From: Glycomyces lechevalierae
GTDB taxonomy: Bacteria; Actinomycetota; Actinomycetes; Mycobacteriales; Micromonosporaceae
Assembly: GCF_027622945.1 (NCBI RefSeq)
Contig: NZ_JAPZVQ010000014.1
Span: 62,001-126,000, forward strand
DNA: 64,000 nt
Reading direction: 5' to 3'
Within the stretch, counting starts at the first letter, position 1. Every line of letters starts with the position of its first letter. The position numbers and the translations under genes were made by a program. Shown here one piece after another: positions 26,897 to 36,614 of the stretch. The notes under the pieces are model-generated. The model was not told where the DNA came from, searched no databases, and saw nothing but the letters and a program-made list of their open reading frames with translations.

Positions 26897-27568
26897 ATGA
26901 GCACTGCTACCGTGCCGGCCGCGAGGCAGCCCACGATGTCACCGGTGTCCAAGTTCGGTGCGACGCACTCGCTGCGGCGCCTGCCCGTCCAGGAGCGTTC
27001 GGCCGCGCGTGTGCGCCGCATGCTGGACGCGGCCGCGGACTTGATCGAAGAGGTCGGCTACGACCGGCTCTCGACCACCGCCATCGCCCAGCGCGCCGAC
27101 GTCGCCATCGGCTCGGTCTACCAGTTCTTCGGGGACAAGCGCTCGCTCGCCGAAGCCCTGAGCCAGCGCTACATCGATCTGTACTTCGAGCGCCTCGCCG
27201 CCCGCTTCGACGCCGAACCGCCCGCCGACTGGCGCGGCGGGGTCGAGGCCGCCATCGACGAGTACGTGCAGATGTACCGCACCGCGCCCGGTTTCCGCGT
27301 CCTCCACCTGGCCGACGCGATCGACCCGGGCCGGGCCGACGCCGTCACCACCGGCGGCGACGTGATCGCCGACCAGATCCTCGCCGGACTCGCCCAGCGC
27401 TTCGGCATCGGCGGCGACGACGAGCTCAACAAGACGGTCACCGTGGCCGTCGAGACCGGGCAGGCCCTGGTCCGCCTGGCCTTCCGGCGCGACCCCGAGG
27501 GCTGCTCCGCGTCGATCGCCGAAGCCGGCGACGTCGTCTGCGACTACCTCGCGCGCCGCCTGCCGTAG
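26897..27568 (+). CDS. TetR-family transcriptional regulator
   Basis: This 223-aa protein has an extended basic N-terminus. The helix-turn-helix is at about residues 35-85: RRMLDAAADLIEEVGYDRLSTTAIAQRADVAIGSVYQFFGDKRSL. The ligand-binding domain contains WRGGVEAAIDEYVQMYRTAPGFRVLHLAD. ATG at 26897 has GGGGGGAG about 8 bases upstream. It is divergent from mshA, but whether it regulates mshA or itself only is not shown. It sits 107 bases before the MFS-Tmk fusion gene and could be co-transcribed with it. Confidence 0.85.
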   Translation: MSTATVPAARQPTMSPVSKFGATHSLRRLPVQERSAARVRRMLDAAADLIEEVGYDRLSTTAIAQRADVAIGSVYQFFGDKRSLAEALSQRYIDLYFERLAARFDAEPPADWRGGVEAAIDEYVQMYRTAPGFRVLHLADAIDPGRADAVTTGGDVIADQILAGLAQRFGIGGDDELNKTVTVAVETGQALVRLAFRRDPEGCSASIAEAGDVVCDYLARRLP

Positions 27569-27675
27569 ACGGGGGTCCCAGGCCACTCAAACGACCGCGC
27601 CGGGGCATGGGACCGCACCGGGCCGACTAGTCTCAATAGTCGACCCGGTGCGGTCTCTGACTTTCGAGGAGCAGC

Positions 27676-29853
27676 ATGGCGAACACCCTTGGCGACATCC
27701 AGACGGTGCTGCGGATCCGCCCGTTCAGACGCCTCTGGACCGTCCTCGGTCTGGCCTCCTTCGGCGACTGGCTGGCCATCTTCGCCACCGCCGGTTTCGC
27801 GCAGTCCCTGTTCGACGACCCCGCGGCCAAGGGCGCGGCGTTCTCGGCCACGATCGTGCTCCGGCTCCTGCCGTCCCTCGTGCTCGGCCCGGTCGCGGGC
27901 GTGTTCGCCGACCGGTTCGACCGGCGCAAGACCATGGCCGCCTGCGACACCGCCCGCTTCCTCCTCATCGCGTCCGTCCCCACGGTCTACCTCATCACGA
28001 ACAACACGGCCGTCACCGTCTTCTGGCTCGCCATCGCCCAGCTCTGCATCGAGGCCGCGGTCCTCATCTGGTCGCCCGCGAAGGAGGCGGCGGTCCCGAA
28101 CCTCCTGCCACCGGAGAAGTACGAGGCCGCGAACCAGCTCAGCCTCGCCACGACGTACGGCCTCGCCCCGCCCCTCGCGTTCGCCGTCCTCGCGGTCCTC
28201 GAACGCGGCTCCGCGGTCTGGTCGAACCTGGGCACCTGGGCCGAGCCGATGGTCATCGCCCTCTACCTGACGGCCGCGATGTTCGCGATCCTCGCCGTCA
28301 CCGTCTACTTCTTCATCCCGCAGATCTCGGGCCGCTACGGCGAGGTCGCCGCCAAGACCTCCAGCGTCTGGAGCGACTTCGTCGAGGGCTGGTCCTACCT
28401 GCGCACCTCCGAGCGCGTGCGGGGCCTCATCGTGGGGATGCTCGGCGCGTTCAGCGGCGCGGGCATCCTCATCGGCGTCGGCACGGTCTACGCCACCACC
28501 CTCGACGCGGGCGAGGCCGCGTTCTACACCCTCGCCGTGTTCCTCTTCCTCGGCCTCGGCTCCGGTATCGCCTTCGGCCCCAAGCTCGTCGGCGAACTCT
28601 CGCGCCTGCGCTGGTTCGGCATGAGCATCGTCCTCGCGGGCGCGGGCCTCGCGCTCGACGCCGTCGCCCCGCACATCGTGTTCTCGCTCCTCGGCTCCGT
28701 CGTGATCGGACTCGGCGCGGGCATGGCGTTCCTCGCCGGGATCACGCTCCTGCAGCGCGAGACCGAGGACGAGATCCGCGGCCGCATGTTCGCGTTCATC
28801 GCCGTCTCGGCGCGCGTCATCCTCATGCTCTCGATGACCGTGGCCGCGCCCCTCGCCGGCTGGCAGGCCGCCCGCCATCTCGACCTGGGCTTCACCGAGA
28901 TCCAGATCTCGATGAGCCGCATCCTGCTCTTCGTGGCCGCCGCGCTCGTCGTCTGGCTGGGCGTCACCGCGTTCCGCTCCATGGACGACAAGCCGGGCGT
29001 GCCCGTCTTCGCCGACCTCTGGTCCTCGCTGCGCGGCCGCCCGCTCTCCGCGGTCGACCCCGTCGCGGGCACCGGCTTCTTCGTCGTCTTCGAAGGCGGC
29101 GAGGGCGCCGGGAAGTCCACGCAGGCCGTGAAGCTCGCCGCGTGGCTCAAGCTCCGCGGCTACGAGGCCGTCCTCACCCGCGAACCGGGCGCCACGGACA
29201 TCGGCATGCGCATCCGCTCGCTCGTCCTCGACTCCGGAGGGGAGTCCGCGCCGGCGCCGCGCGCCGAGGCCCTGCTCTTCGCCGCGGACCGCGCGCAGCA
29301 CGTGGACAAGGTCATCCGGCCCGCCCTCGAACGGGGCGCCGTCGTCGTCTCGGACCGCTACATCGACTCCTCGATCGCCTACCAGGGCTCCGGCCGGGCG
29401 CTCGGCAAGGACGAGATCGCGTGGGTGTCCGCTTGGGCCACAGGCGGTCTCAAGCCCGACCTCACGGTCCTCCTCGACGTCGAGCCCGAGCACGGCCTCC
29501 ACCGCGCGAAGGCCGGCGGCACCGGCGACCGCCTCGAGCAGGAGCAGCTCGACTACCACGAGAAGGTCCGCGAGACGTTCCTCCAGCTCGCCGCCGCCGA
29601 ACCCGCCCGCTACCTCGTGATCGAGGCCGGCGGCACCCCCGACGACATCGCCGCCCGCGTGCGCGAGGCCGTCGCCGAGCGCCTCGACATCCGCACCCAG
29701 ACCACCCGCACCGAGACCGGCTGGCCCGGCCTCGACACCAGCAAGGGCGACAAGGGCGGCGACAAGGGGGACAAGGGCGGCGACGCCCCCGCCGTCGAAT
29801 CCACGAAGGACTACGGCTGGGACACCGTGGCCGAGGAGGCCGGCCGGCCGTGA
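27676..29853 (+). CDS. tmk: Fusion of MFS transporter and thymidylate kinase
   Basis: The protein has 725 aa. Residues 1-440 form an MFS transporter of about twelve transmembrane segments, with the loop motif GVFADRFDRRKTMAACD. Residues 465-680 are a dTMP kinase: P-loop FEGGEGAGKST near 473, TREPGATDIGMRIR, DRYIDSSIAYQG and LDVEPEHGLHR. dTMP kinase makes dTDP for DNA synthesis and is essential. The C-terminal tail has a Gly-Asp-Lys repeat (GDKGGDKGDKGGD). Such MFS-Tmk fusions are known in some actinobacteria, so this is unlikely to be an assembly error. The stop overlaps the holB GTG, keeping the usual tmk-holB order. The transporter substrate is unknown. Confidence 0.92.
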   Translation: MANTLGDIQTVLRIRPFRRLWTVLGLASFGDWLAIFATAGFAQSLFDDPAAKGAAFSATIVLRLLPSLVLGPVAGVFADRFDRRKTMAACDTARFLLIASVPTVYLITNNTAVTVFWLAIAQLCIEAAVLIWSPAKEAAVPNLLPPEKYEAANQLSLATTYGLAPPLAFAVLAVLERGSAVWSNLGTWAEPMVIALYLTAAMFAILAVTVYFFIPQISGRYGEVAAKTSSVWSDFVEGWSYLRTSERVRGLIVGMLGAFSGAGILIGVGTVYATTLDAGEAAFYTLAVFLFLGLGSGIAFGPKLVGELSRLRWFGMSIVLAGAGLALDAVAPHIVFSLLGSVVIGLGAGMAFLAGITLLQRETEDEIRGRMFAFIAVSARVILMLSMTVAAPLAGWQAARHLDLGFTEIQISMSRILLFVAAALVVWLGVTAFRSMDDKPGVPVFADLWSSLRGRPLSAVDPVAGTGFFVVFEGGEGAGKSTQAVKLAAWLKLRGYEAVLTREPGATDIGMRIRSLVLDSGGESAPAPRAEALLFAADRAQHVDKVIRPALERGAVVVSDRYIDSSIAYQGSGRALGKDEIAWVSAWATGGLKPDLTVLLDVEPEHGLHRAKAGGTGDRLEQEQLDYHEKVRETFLQLAAAEPARYLVIEAGGTPDDIAARVREAVAERLDIRTQTTRTETGWPGLDTSKGDKGGDKGDKGGDAPAVESTKDYGWDTVAEEAGRP

Positions 29854-30998
29854 GCGTATTCGACGAGCTCGTGGGGCAGGACGACGCCCAGCGGGTCCTC
29901 GCCGATGCCGCACGCGGTGTCGGCATGACCCACGCGTGGCTCTTCACGGGCCCGCCCGGCTCCGGCCGCTCCACCGCGGCCGTGGCCTTCGCCGCGGCCC
30001 TGCAGTGCCCCGAGGGCGGCTGCGGGGAGTGCCACACGTGCCGCACGGTCCTCGGCGGCACCCACTCCGACGTCACCCGCGTGATCCCCGAGGGTCTGAC
30101 GCTCGGCGTCGACCAGGTGCGCCGCCTCATCCTCGAGGCGAGCCGCGCGCCCACGTCGGGGCGGTGGCAGATCCTCATCGTCGAAGACGCCGACCGCTTG
30201 ACCGAGGCGGCCGCGAACGCGCTGCTGAAAGCGGTCGAGGAGCCGCCGGAGCGCACCGTGTTCCTGCTGTGCGCGCCGTCGACGAACCCGGCCGAGATCT
30301 CGGTGACGATCCGCTCCCGCTGCCGCGTCCTGGGGCTGCGCCAGCCGCCCGCCGGCGCGATCGCGGACCTGCTCGTGAACCGCGACGGCCTGGACCGGCG
30401 CGAAGCGGAACTGTACGCGGCCGCGGCGCAGGGCCATGTGGGCCGGGCGCGGCGGCTCGCCACGGACGCCGAGGCGCGCGCGAAACGCCATGACGTGCTG
30501 CAGATCCCGCGCCGCCTCACCGGCCTCGGCGCGTGCTTCACCGCCGCGGTCGAACTGATCGAGGCCGCCGAGGCCGAGGCTTCGGGCGTGTACACGGACC
30601 AGTCCGCGGCGGAGAAGGAAGCGCTCGAGACCGCGCTCGGCAAGGGCGGCACCGGGAAGGGCGCGTCGAAGGCCGCGCGCGGCTCGGCGGCGGCCCTGAA
30701 GGAGCTGGAGAAGCGCCAGAAGACCCGCGACACACGGGCGCAGCGCGACTCCCTCGACCGGGCCCTGGTGGATCTGGCGGCGTTCTACCGCGACGCGCTC
30801 GCCGCCGGCTTCGGCGCCCGCGTGGACCCGATCCACATCGACATGGCGGACACGACGAGGGCGGCGGCCGCGAAGCTCAGCGCCGAGTCCCTGCTGCGCC
30901 GCATCGACGCGATCCTGGAGTGCCGCAAGGCGATCGAAGCGAACGTCCGCCCCCGCATCGCGGTCGAGGCGATGATGACGAGGCTCTGGCAGAGCTAG
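29850..30998 (+). CDS. holB: DNA polymerase III delta' subunit
   Basis: This 382-aa clamp-loader subunit has the N-terminal AAA-like domain WLFTGPPGSGRSTAAVAFAAAL. The zinc site is CPEGGCGECHTC, and VEDADRLTEAAANALLKAVEEPPERTVFLL, with SRC (RSRCRV), is the delta' signature. The P-loop is degenerate (GSGRST rather than GxGKT), as expected for a non-hydrolysing delta' subunit. The C-terminal half has an actinobacterial Lys/Gly/Ala insertion (KGGTGKGASKAARGS). GTG start at 29850 overlaps the tmk stop. Confidence 0.94.
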   Translation: MSVFDELVGQDDAQRVLADAARGVGMTHAWLFTGPPGSGRSTAAVAFAAALQCPEGGCGECHTCRTVLGGTHSDVTRVIPEGLTLGVDQVRRLILEASRAPTSGRWQILIVEDADRLTEAAANALLKAVEEPPERTVFLLCAPSTNPAEISVTIRSRCRVLGLRQPPAGAIADLLVNRDGLDRREAELYAAAAQGHVGRARRLATDAEARAKRHDVLQIPRRLTGLGACFTAAVELIEAAEAEASGVYTDQSAAEKEALETALGKGGTGKGASKAARGSAAALKELEKRQKTRDTRAQRDSLDRALVDLAAFYRDALAAGFGARVDPIHIDMADTTRAAAAKLSAESLLRRIDAILECRKAIEANVRPRIAVEAMMTRLWQS

Positions 30999-31094
30999 CG
31001 GCGCAGTCGGCCGAACGGCAGTGTCGTACCCCGATGCCACCCTTGTGTCGGGGGCCCGCGGTGGCGACACACCCGACCCCGTGGACCGCAGGTG

Positions 31095-31673
31095 TCACTG
31101 CGTCCACAAGTGCTGGATGAACGCGTCCTTTGCTTTCGGGACCGTGCCCGTGCGCTGCCAGCGGTACCAGGCGCGTTCCTCGACGACGCGCACGCAGAAG
31201 TCCCCGTCGATCTCGAACGCCTCTGAGACGCAGCGGAAGTCGTCGCGGAACACCCCGTCCGACCAGTACCAGACCCGCCGCCCGATGAGGCCCGGCACGT
31301 CCGACGCCGGGTAGGGCCGGCGGATCGGCGGCGCGTCCGGGTCGGAGAGCCGTTCGATCAGGTAGCCCGGCCGCGGCGAGCCGGTCCCCGGTTCGGGCTT
31401 CTGCACCCACACGTCCTCGGCGGGCACGAGGCTCGCGTACGCGTCGCCGTCGCCGTCCACCGCCCGGTAGTAGTCCGCTTCGGATATCAAGGGCACCAGC
31501 AGCATCCCGTCCCGCGTGAGCGGGTCGTCCGCGCGCAGGTCGAACTGCCAGCCGCAGCCGGCCGCGCCCGCGACCACCCGCGAGGAGTGCAGGTCGAACG
31601 CGCGCGTCGCGCGCACCGGGACCAGCGCCGGAGGCGGCTCGGGAACGTCGAAAGCATTGCTGGACAGGCCCAA
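31095..31673 (-). CDS. Hypothetical protein, 192 aa
   Basis: I do not recognise a family. The protein is soluble, with no signal peptide or membrane segment, and rich in Trp, Tyr and Pro. It contains YYRAVDGDGDAYASLVPAEDVWVQ and a C-terminal RVVEERAWYRWQRTG. The start is TTG at 31673, supported by GGAG about seven bases upstream. It is convergent with holB and divergent from the Asp-repeat gene at 31828. Confidence 0.6.
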   Translation of the reverse strand: MGLSSNAFDVPEPPPALVPVRATRAFDLHSSRVVAGAAGCGWQFDLRADDPLTRDGMLLVPLISEADYYRAVDGDGDAYASLVPAEDVWVQKPEPGTGSPRPGYLIERLSDPDAPPIRRPYPASDVPGLIGRRVWYWSDGVFRDDFRCVSEAFEIDGDFCVRVVEERAWYRWQRTGTVPKAKDAFIQHLWTQ

Positions 31674-31827
31674 AGGGAACTCCAGACTTCCTGTGACGAG
31701 CGGTTACCAGGGTGACCGGAAGAAAGCATAGGGGGTTGGCACACTCTGGGGATTCACGGCCCTCGCGGGGATCGTAGAGTTCTTCTCATCAAGCACGGAA
31801 CACTTCTCAACTAAGGATGGAAGAGCG

Positions 31828-32502
31828 ATGAGCGAGTACGACGAAGCCGCCGTGGAAGAGACCGTCGAAGAGGACTACACCTCCGAGCAGGACGCCATGG
31901 CTGAAGAGGACTACGCCTCGGACACCGAGTCCTACGACGACGCGGCCCTCGAAGAGGACTACGACAGCAGCCCCGTCTCCACGGTCACCGAGAGCTTCGA
32001 CGTTGACGGCGACGGCTACGAGGACTCCACCATCTCCTCCGACGGCGTCACCCTGATCGACTCGGACGGCGACGGCGACGCCGAGGCCATCGCGACCGAC
32101 TACGACGGCGACGGCATCTCGGACGACCTGATGGTCGACGCGGACGGCGACGGCTCGGTCGAGTCCTACGCCTCGGACACCGACGGCGACGGCATGCTGG
32201 ACACCTACGAGTCCGACACCGACGGCGACGGCCTCACCGACCAGGTCTCGATGGACACCAACGCCGACGGCTACGTCGACTCGGTCGCCACCGACTCCAA
32301 CGCGGACGGCTACGCCGACACCGTGATCACCGACTACAACGCCGACGGCCTCGTGGACGAGATCTCCGTGGACTCGGACGCCGACGGCACCGCCGACACC
32401 GTGCTGAGCGACGACGACGGCGACGGCTTCCTCGACACCGCCTACACCGAGGCCGTGCCGGAGGGCGACTCGTTCCAGTCGCAGACCGGTCAGGTCATCT
32501 AA
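31828..32502 (+). CDS. Asp-rich calcium-binding-type repeat protein lacking all basic residues
   Basis: The protein has 224 aa and contains no Lys, Arg or His. The first ~55 residues are Glu/Asp/Tyr-rich (EEDY and similar). The rest is about eleven repeats of DxDGDG or DxNADG at 10-15 residue pitch, as in thrombospondin type 3 repeats or unpaired EF-hand loops. The Asp side chains are positioned to bind Ca2+. No signal peptide or anchor is visible, so a cytoplasmic location or non-classical export must be assumed. GGAAGAG precedes the ATG and a strong terminator follows. The function is unknown; calcium buffering is an inference. Confidence 0.8.
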   Translation: MSEYDEAAVEETVEEDYTSEQDAMAEEDYASDTESYDDAALEEDYDSSPVSTVTESFDVDGDGYEDSTISSDGVTLIDSDGDGDAEAIATDYDGDGISDDLMVDADGDGSVESYASDTDGDGMLDTYESDTDGDGLTDQVSMDTNADGYVDSVATDSNADGYADTVITDYNADGLVDEISVDSDADGTADTVLSDDDGDGFLDTAYTEAVPEGDSFQSQTGQVI

Positions 32503-32556
32503 CAACCGAGCGTTCCGATGCCTGGACACCCCTAGGCTCGCTCGCCCTCATAGCGA

Positions 32557-32581
32557 AGGCCGGATGCACCGCATCCGGCCT
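32557..32581. terminator. Bidirectional hairpin terminator
   Basis: A perfect 11-bp stem (AGGCCGGATGC / GCATCCGGCCT) with loop ACC lies between the convergent Asp-repeat gene and folE. Confidence 0.85.
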
Positions 32582-32595
32582 CTTCGCGTGTCCGA

Positions 32596-33237
32596 TCAGT
32601 TGGTGGTGCCGCGCAGCAGCGACATGGCCTCGGCGCGGGTGCGCGCGTCCGACTGCATGCTGCCGCGCACCGCCGACGTGACGGTCTTGGAGCCCTGCTT
32701 CCTGATGCCCCGCATGGACATGCAGGTGTGCTCGCATTCGACGACGACGATGACGCCGGTCGCCTCGAGCGAGGTGTAGAGCTGGTCGGCGATCTGGCTC
32801 GTGAACCGCTCCTGCACCTGCGGGCGCTTCGCGTACACCTCGACGAGCCGGGCGAGCTTCGAGAGGCCGACGATCTTCCCGGCGGGGCCGGGGATGTAGC
32901 CGACGTGGGCGACGCCGGTGAACGGCAGCAGGTGGTGCTCGCAGAACGACTGGACGTCGATATCGCGCACGAGGATGAGTTCGTTGTGGTTCTCGTCGAA
33001 CGAGGTCTTGAGGACTTCGGCGGGGTCGACGCGCAGCCCGGCGAAGAGTTCGGCGTAGGCGCGGGCGACGCGGCGCGGGGTCTCCTGGAGGCCGGGGCGG
33101 TCGGGGTCCTCTCCGATCGCCGTCAGGATCTCCCTGACGGCGGCTTCGATCCGCCCCAGGTCCACCGCGTCTTCGACGGGGCTGCCGTTGATGCGGCCGT
33201 CGATGAGGCGCGCGGCCAGGTTGTCGAGTTCAGCCAT
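32596..33237 (-). CDS. folE: GTP cyclohydrolase I
   Basis: This 213-aa enzyme converts GTP to 7,8-dihydroneopterin triphosphate, the first step of folate synthesis. The zinc-binding segments are [19 protein letters not shown] and [34 protein letters not shown] is the core signature. It lies just after ftsH, which is the usual actinobacterial order, but folP, folB and folK, which commonly follow, are absent here. Confidence 0.97.
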   Translation of the reverse strand: MAELDNLAARLIDGRINGSPVEDAVDLGRIEAAVREILTAIGEDPDRPGLQETPRRVARAYAELFAGLRVDPAEVLKTSFDENHNELILVRDIDVQSFCEHHLLPFTGVAHVGYIPGPAGKIVGLSKLARLVEVYAKRPQVQERFTSQIADQLYTSLEATGVIVVVECEHTCMSMRGIRKQGSKTVTSAVRGSMQSDARTRAEAMSLLRGTTN

Positions 33238-33311
33238 CGCACAAGCTTACGACTTTCCCCGGACATCCCCAGTGGCCTTCACCACCACGTGACCCTCCCG
33301 TGGACGTGAAA

Positions 33312-33342
33312 ACGGGCCTCCCGACCAGGTCAGGAGGCCCGT
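33312..33342 (-). terminator. Terminator after ftsH
   Basis: A 10-bp stem (ACGGGCCTCC / GGAGGCCCGT) closes an 11-base loop that itself contains GACC/GGTC. It sits 18 bases after the ftsH stop and before folE, suggesting folE has its own promoter. Confidence 0.75.
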
Positions 33343-33359
33343 GAACAGTGTTACGCAGG

Positions 33360-35339
33360 TTACGGCTGCGGCGTCTGGCCCTCGGTGGACGGGCCGACCT
33401 CGATGCCCTCGTCCGGGCCCTCGGCGGGCTTGGAGCCGTTCGGGGTCGAGACGGGCGGCTCGCCTAGCTTGCGGGAGGCGGTGCCGTTGAACGGGGACAT
33501 CGGCGGGCGCTTGACCACGCGGGTCGCGATCCGCTCGAGGTCCTCCTGGTTGAGCGTCTCCTTCTCGAGCAGCTCGACGACCATCTGGTCGAGCACGTCC
33601 CGGTACTCGGTGACGATCGCGTACGCCTCGTCGTGGGCGATCTCGATGAGCGCCCGGATCTCGGAGTCGACCGTGGCGGCGACGTCGTCGGAGTAGTCCT
33701 TCTGGTGGCCGTACTCGCGGCCGAGGAACGGCTCGGAGCCGCTGGAGCCGTACTTGATGGCGCCGAGCTTGGCGGACATGCCGTACTCGGTGACCATCGC
33801 GCGGGCGACCTTGGTGGCCTTCTCGATGTCGTTCGAGGCGCCGGTGGTCGGGTCGTGGTAGACCAGCTCCTCGGCGGCGCGGCCGCCGAGCGCGTACGCG
33901 AGCGTGTCGATCATCTCGGAGCGCGTCTGCGTGTACTTGTCCTCGGTCGGCAGCACGAGCGTGTGGCCGAGGGAGCGGCCGCGCGGCAGGATCGTGAGCT
34001 TGTGGACGGGCGCGGCGTGCGGCAGGGCGTGGGCGACGAGCGCGTGCCCGGCCTCGTGGTAGGCCGTCATCTTCTTCTCGGCGTCGCCCATGACGCGGCC
34101 CTTGCGCTCCGGTCCGGCGATGACGCGGTCGATGGCCTCTTCGAGGGCATCGGACGAGATCGCCTTCTCGTTGTGGCGGGCGGTCAGGAGCGCGGCCTCG
34201 TTGATGACGTTCTCGAGGTCGGCGCCGGAGAAGCCCGGCGTGCGGCGCGCGATGGTCTCGAACTCGACGTTCGGGACGAACGGCTTGCCCTTCGCGTGGA
34301 CCGACAGGATCGCCTGGCGCCCTTCCTTGTCGGGGGCGTCGACGGGGATCTGGCGGTCGAAGCGGCCCGGGCGCAGCAGCGCCGGGTCGAGGATGTCGGG
34401 GCGGTTCGTCGCGGCGATGAGGATGACGCCGCCGCGCGTGTCGAAGCCGTCCATCTCGACGAGGAGCTGGTTGAGGGTCTGCTCGCGCTCGTCGTGGCCG
34501 CCGCCCATGCCGGCGCCGCGGTGGCGGCCGACGGCGTCGATCTCGTCGACGAACACGATCGCGGGCGCGTTCTCCTTGGCCTGGGTGAACAGGTCACGGA
34601 CACGGCTGGCGCCGACGCCGACGAACATCTCCACGAAGTCCGAGCCGGAGATCGAGTAGAACGGGACCCCGGCCTCGCCGGCGACGGCGCGCGCGAGGAG
34701 GGTCTTGCCGGTGCCGGGAGGGCCGAACAGGAGGACGCCCTTGGGGATCTTCGCGCCGAGCTCCTGGTACTTCTTCGGGTCCTCGAGGAAGTCCTTGATC
34801 TCGCGGAGCTCCTCGACGGCCTCGTCCGCGCCGGCCACGTCGTCGAACGTGGTCTTCGGGGTGTCCTTGGACACCATCTTGGCCTTGGACTTGCCGAAGT
34901 TGAGGACCCGCGAGCCGCCGCCCTGCATCTGCGACATGAAGAACAGCAGCAGCAGGACGATGAGCACGATCGGGAGGAGGCTCAGCAGGAATGACACGAA
35001 CACGGAGGTCTCGTTGACCTCGGTGTCGAACTTGACGCCCGCGTCCTCGAGCTCGGTGGCGACGGTCTCCATCATCCCCGCGGGGAGATAGGCCTCGACC
35101 TGGTCGCCGTTGGACTTGGTGAGCTGGACCAACTGCTCCTTGTCGAGGAGGTTGGCCTCCTTGACGTTCCCGTCGTTGATGTCCTTGAGGACTTCGGAGG
35201 TGGTGGCCTCGTCGTAGTCGGAGCCGCCGGACCAGAAGCTGCCGATCAGGACCGCGATGAGGGCGATGAGCACGATCCAGACGAGCGGCCTGCGGAAGAA
35301 CCGCTTCCGCTCAGGTGTGGGTCTCCCGGCGTCGACCAC
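33360..35339 (-). CDS. ftsH: ATP-dependent zinc metalloprotease FtsH
   Basis: This 659-aa membrane AAA+ protease degrades misassembled membrane proteins and regulatory substrates. Two transmembrane segments (about 18-35 and 112-134) flank a short external domain. The AAA domain has Walker A GPPGTGKT (206-213), DEID (265-268) and the pore motif [11 protein letters not shown]. The zinc motif HEAGH is at 428-432. The C-terminus is Pro/Gly/Glu-rich and disordered. The start is GTG at 35339 with a strong AGGAGG. It is divergent from hpt. Confidence 0.97.
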   Translation of the reverse strand: MVDAGRPTPERKRFFRRPLVWIVLIALIAVLIGSFWSGGSDYDEATTSEVLKDINDGNVKEANLLDKEQLVQLTKSNGDQVEAYLPAGMMETVATELEDAGVKFDTEVNETSVFVSFLLSLLPIVLIVLLLLFFMSQMQGGGSRVLNFGKSKAKMVSKDTPKTTFDDVAGADEAVEELREIKDFLEDPKKYQELGAKIPKGVLLFGPPGTGKTLLARAVAGEAGVPFYSISGSDFVEMFVGVGASRVRDLFTQAKENAPAIVFVDEIDAVGRHRGAGMGGGHDEREQTLNQLLVEMDGFDTRGGVILIAATNRPDILDPALLRPGRFDRQIPVDAPDKEGRQAILSVHAKGKPFVPNVEFETIARRTPGFSGADLENVINEAALLTARHNEKAISSDALEEAIDRVIAGPERKGRVMGDAEKKMTAYHEAGHALVAHALPHAAPVHKLTILPRGRSLGHTLVLPTEDKYTQTRSEMIDTLAYALGGRAAEELVYHDPTTGASNDIEKATKVARAMVTEYGMSAKLGAIKYGSSGSEPFLGREYGHQKDYSDDVAATVDSEIRALIEIAHDEAYAIVTEYRDVLDQMVVELLEKETLNQEDLERIATRVVKRPPMSPFNGTASRKLGEPPVSTPNGSKPAEGPDEGIEVGPSTEGQTPQP

Positions 35340-35621
35340 TCGTTTCCTCCTGCGTAATTCGCGTTCTCGAGAGCGTTGCTGTCTCCGTCACGGCTCGCAC
35401 GCTTCACCGCGGCCCCACAGGGTTTCCTGGGCTGCAGGGCGAAGACAACTCGAACGTACACGGTGCGGAGGTTCGACGACCCGCAGCGTCAGCACCCCTG
35501 GCCCTTCGCGACGGATACCGCCCTTACCCCGCCCGCTGATAGACCGTAATTAGTACCACGGGCGGGTTGAGTTCGCCCACCCAAGCCAGCGCCGCGGCCG
35601 ATCGGGTGGCACCCTTGTTAC

Positions 35622-36257
35622 ATGACGTCGGAGCTAGCCAGCCCACCTTCCGTCCCGTCCGCTGCGGCGCGGGACGCGGTGTTCGATCCTGATTCGTGGT
35701 ACGCCGAGGAGATCGAGCGCACCATCATCACCGAAGACGAGATCCGAGCCAAGGTCGCCGAACTCGGCGCCCTCGTCTCGGCCGACTACGCGGACGGTGT
35801 GCTCGCGGACGGCGACGAGCTGCTGCTCGTGGGCGTGTTCAAGGGCGCGGTCATGTTCATGGCCGACTTCGCGCGGGCGCTGAGCGTGCCGGTGAAGATG
35901 GAGTTCATGGCGCTGTCCTCGTACGGGAGCTCCACGACCTCCTCGGGCACCGTGCGCATCCTCAAGGACATCGACTCGGATGTCGCCGGGAAGCACATCC
36001 TCGTGGTCGAGGACATCATCGACTCCGGTCTCACCCTCGACTGGCTGCTGAAGTACCTGGAGGGCCTCCACCCGGCCTCGGTCTCGGTGGTCTCCATGCT
36101 CCGCAAGCCGGGCGTGCAGCGGGTCGACATCCCCGTGAAGTACCTGGGTTTCGACATCCCCAACGAGTTCGTCGTCGGCTACGGCCTCGACTACGCCGAG
36201 CGCTACCGCGAGCTCCCCTTCATCGGCGTGCTCAACCCGGCGGTCTACCAGAAGTAA
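35622..36257 (+). CDS. hpt: Hypoxanthine phosphoribosyltransferase
   Basis: This 211-aa purine salvage enzyme makes IMP or GMP from the base and PRPP. The PRPP loop is ILVVEDIIDSGLTLDWLL. VGVFKGAVMFMADFAR, EFMALSSYGSSTTSSG and the C-terminal FVVGYGLDYAERYRELPFIGVL are typical. It has about 25 extra residues at the N-terminus. Unlike in most relatives, hpt here is on the opposite strand to tilS and ftsH. Confidence 0.95.
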   Translation: MTSELASPPSVPSAAARDAVFDPDSWYAEEIERTIITEDEIRAKVAELGALVSADYADGVLADGDELLLVGVFKGAVMFMADFARALSVPVKMEFMALSSYGSSTTSSGTVRILKDIDSDVAGKHILVVEDIIDSGLTLDWLLKYLEGLHPASVSVVSMLRKPGVQRVDIPVKYLGFDIPNEFVVGYGLDYAERYRELPFIGVLNPAVYQK

Positions 36258-36288
36258 CGACGAGGCACGACACCTCGACCCCGTCCCC

Positions 36289-36316
36289 GACGGCCCGCGC
36301 AAAAGCACGGGCCGTC
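36289..36316 (+). terminator. Terminator after hpt
   Basis: A 9-bp stem (GACGGCCCG / CGGGCCGTC) with a 10-base A-rich loop, followed by a T-containing stretch, lies 31 bases after the hpt stop. Confidence 0.75.
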
Positions 36317-36409
36317 CTTACTTTCCCGAGAACCCCGGCCGCCGAACCAGGCGCCGCTGCTCCTTATTTATTTCGCTACAAGCGGAACGCCTCCGCTGCG
36401 CCCGTGGAT

Positions 36410-36614
36410 TGTCGTACCCGTGAGTCAGGGTTTTGCCCGGGGGCGCCGAGAACGCGGGCGCCTGAGGCTCCGTGATGCCCGGGATCCGGCCGGCGACGCG
36501 AGCGGATCGCGTGTCTTGTTCGATGCCCTGAATGTCGTACCCGTCGGTCAGGGTTTTGCCCGGGGGCGCTGAAAACGCGGGCGCCTGGAGCTCAGTGCTG
36601 CCCGGGATCCGGCC
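36410..36614. repeat. 82-bp imperfect direct duplication at the tilS 3' end
   Basis: Copy A (36410-36491) and copy B (36533-36614) are each 82 bases with no gaps and differ at about 8 positions (about 90% identity); the period is 123 bases. Copy B includes the last ~7 codons and stop of tilS, so copy A carries a duplicated tilS tail downstream of the gene. Both contain GTCAGGGTTTTGCCCGGGGG and can form G/C-rich hairpins. Confidence 0.9.
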
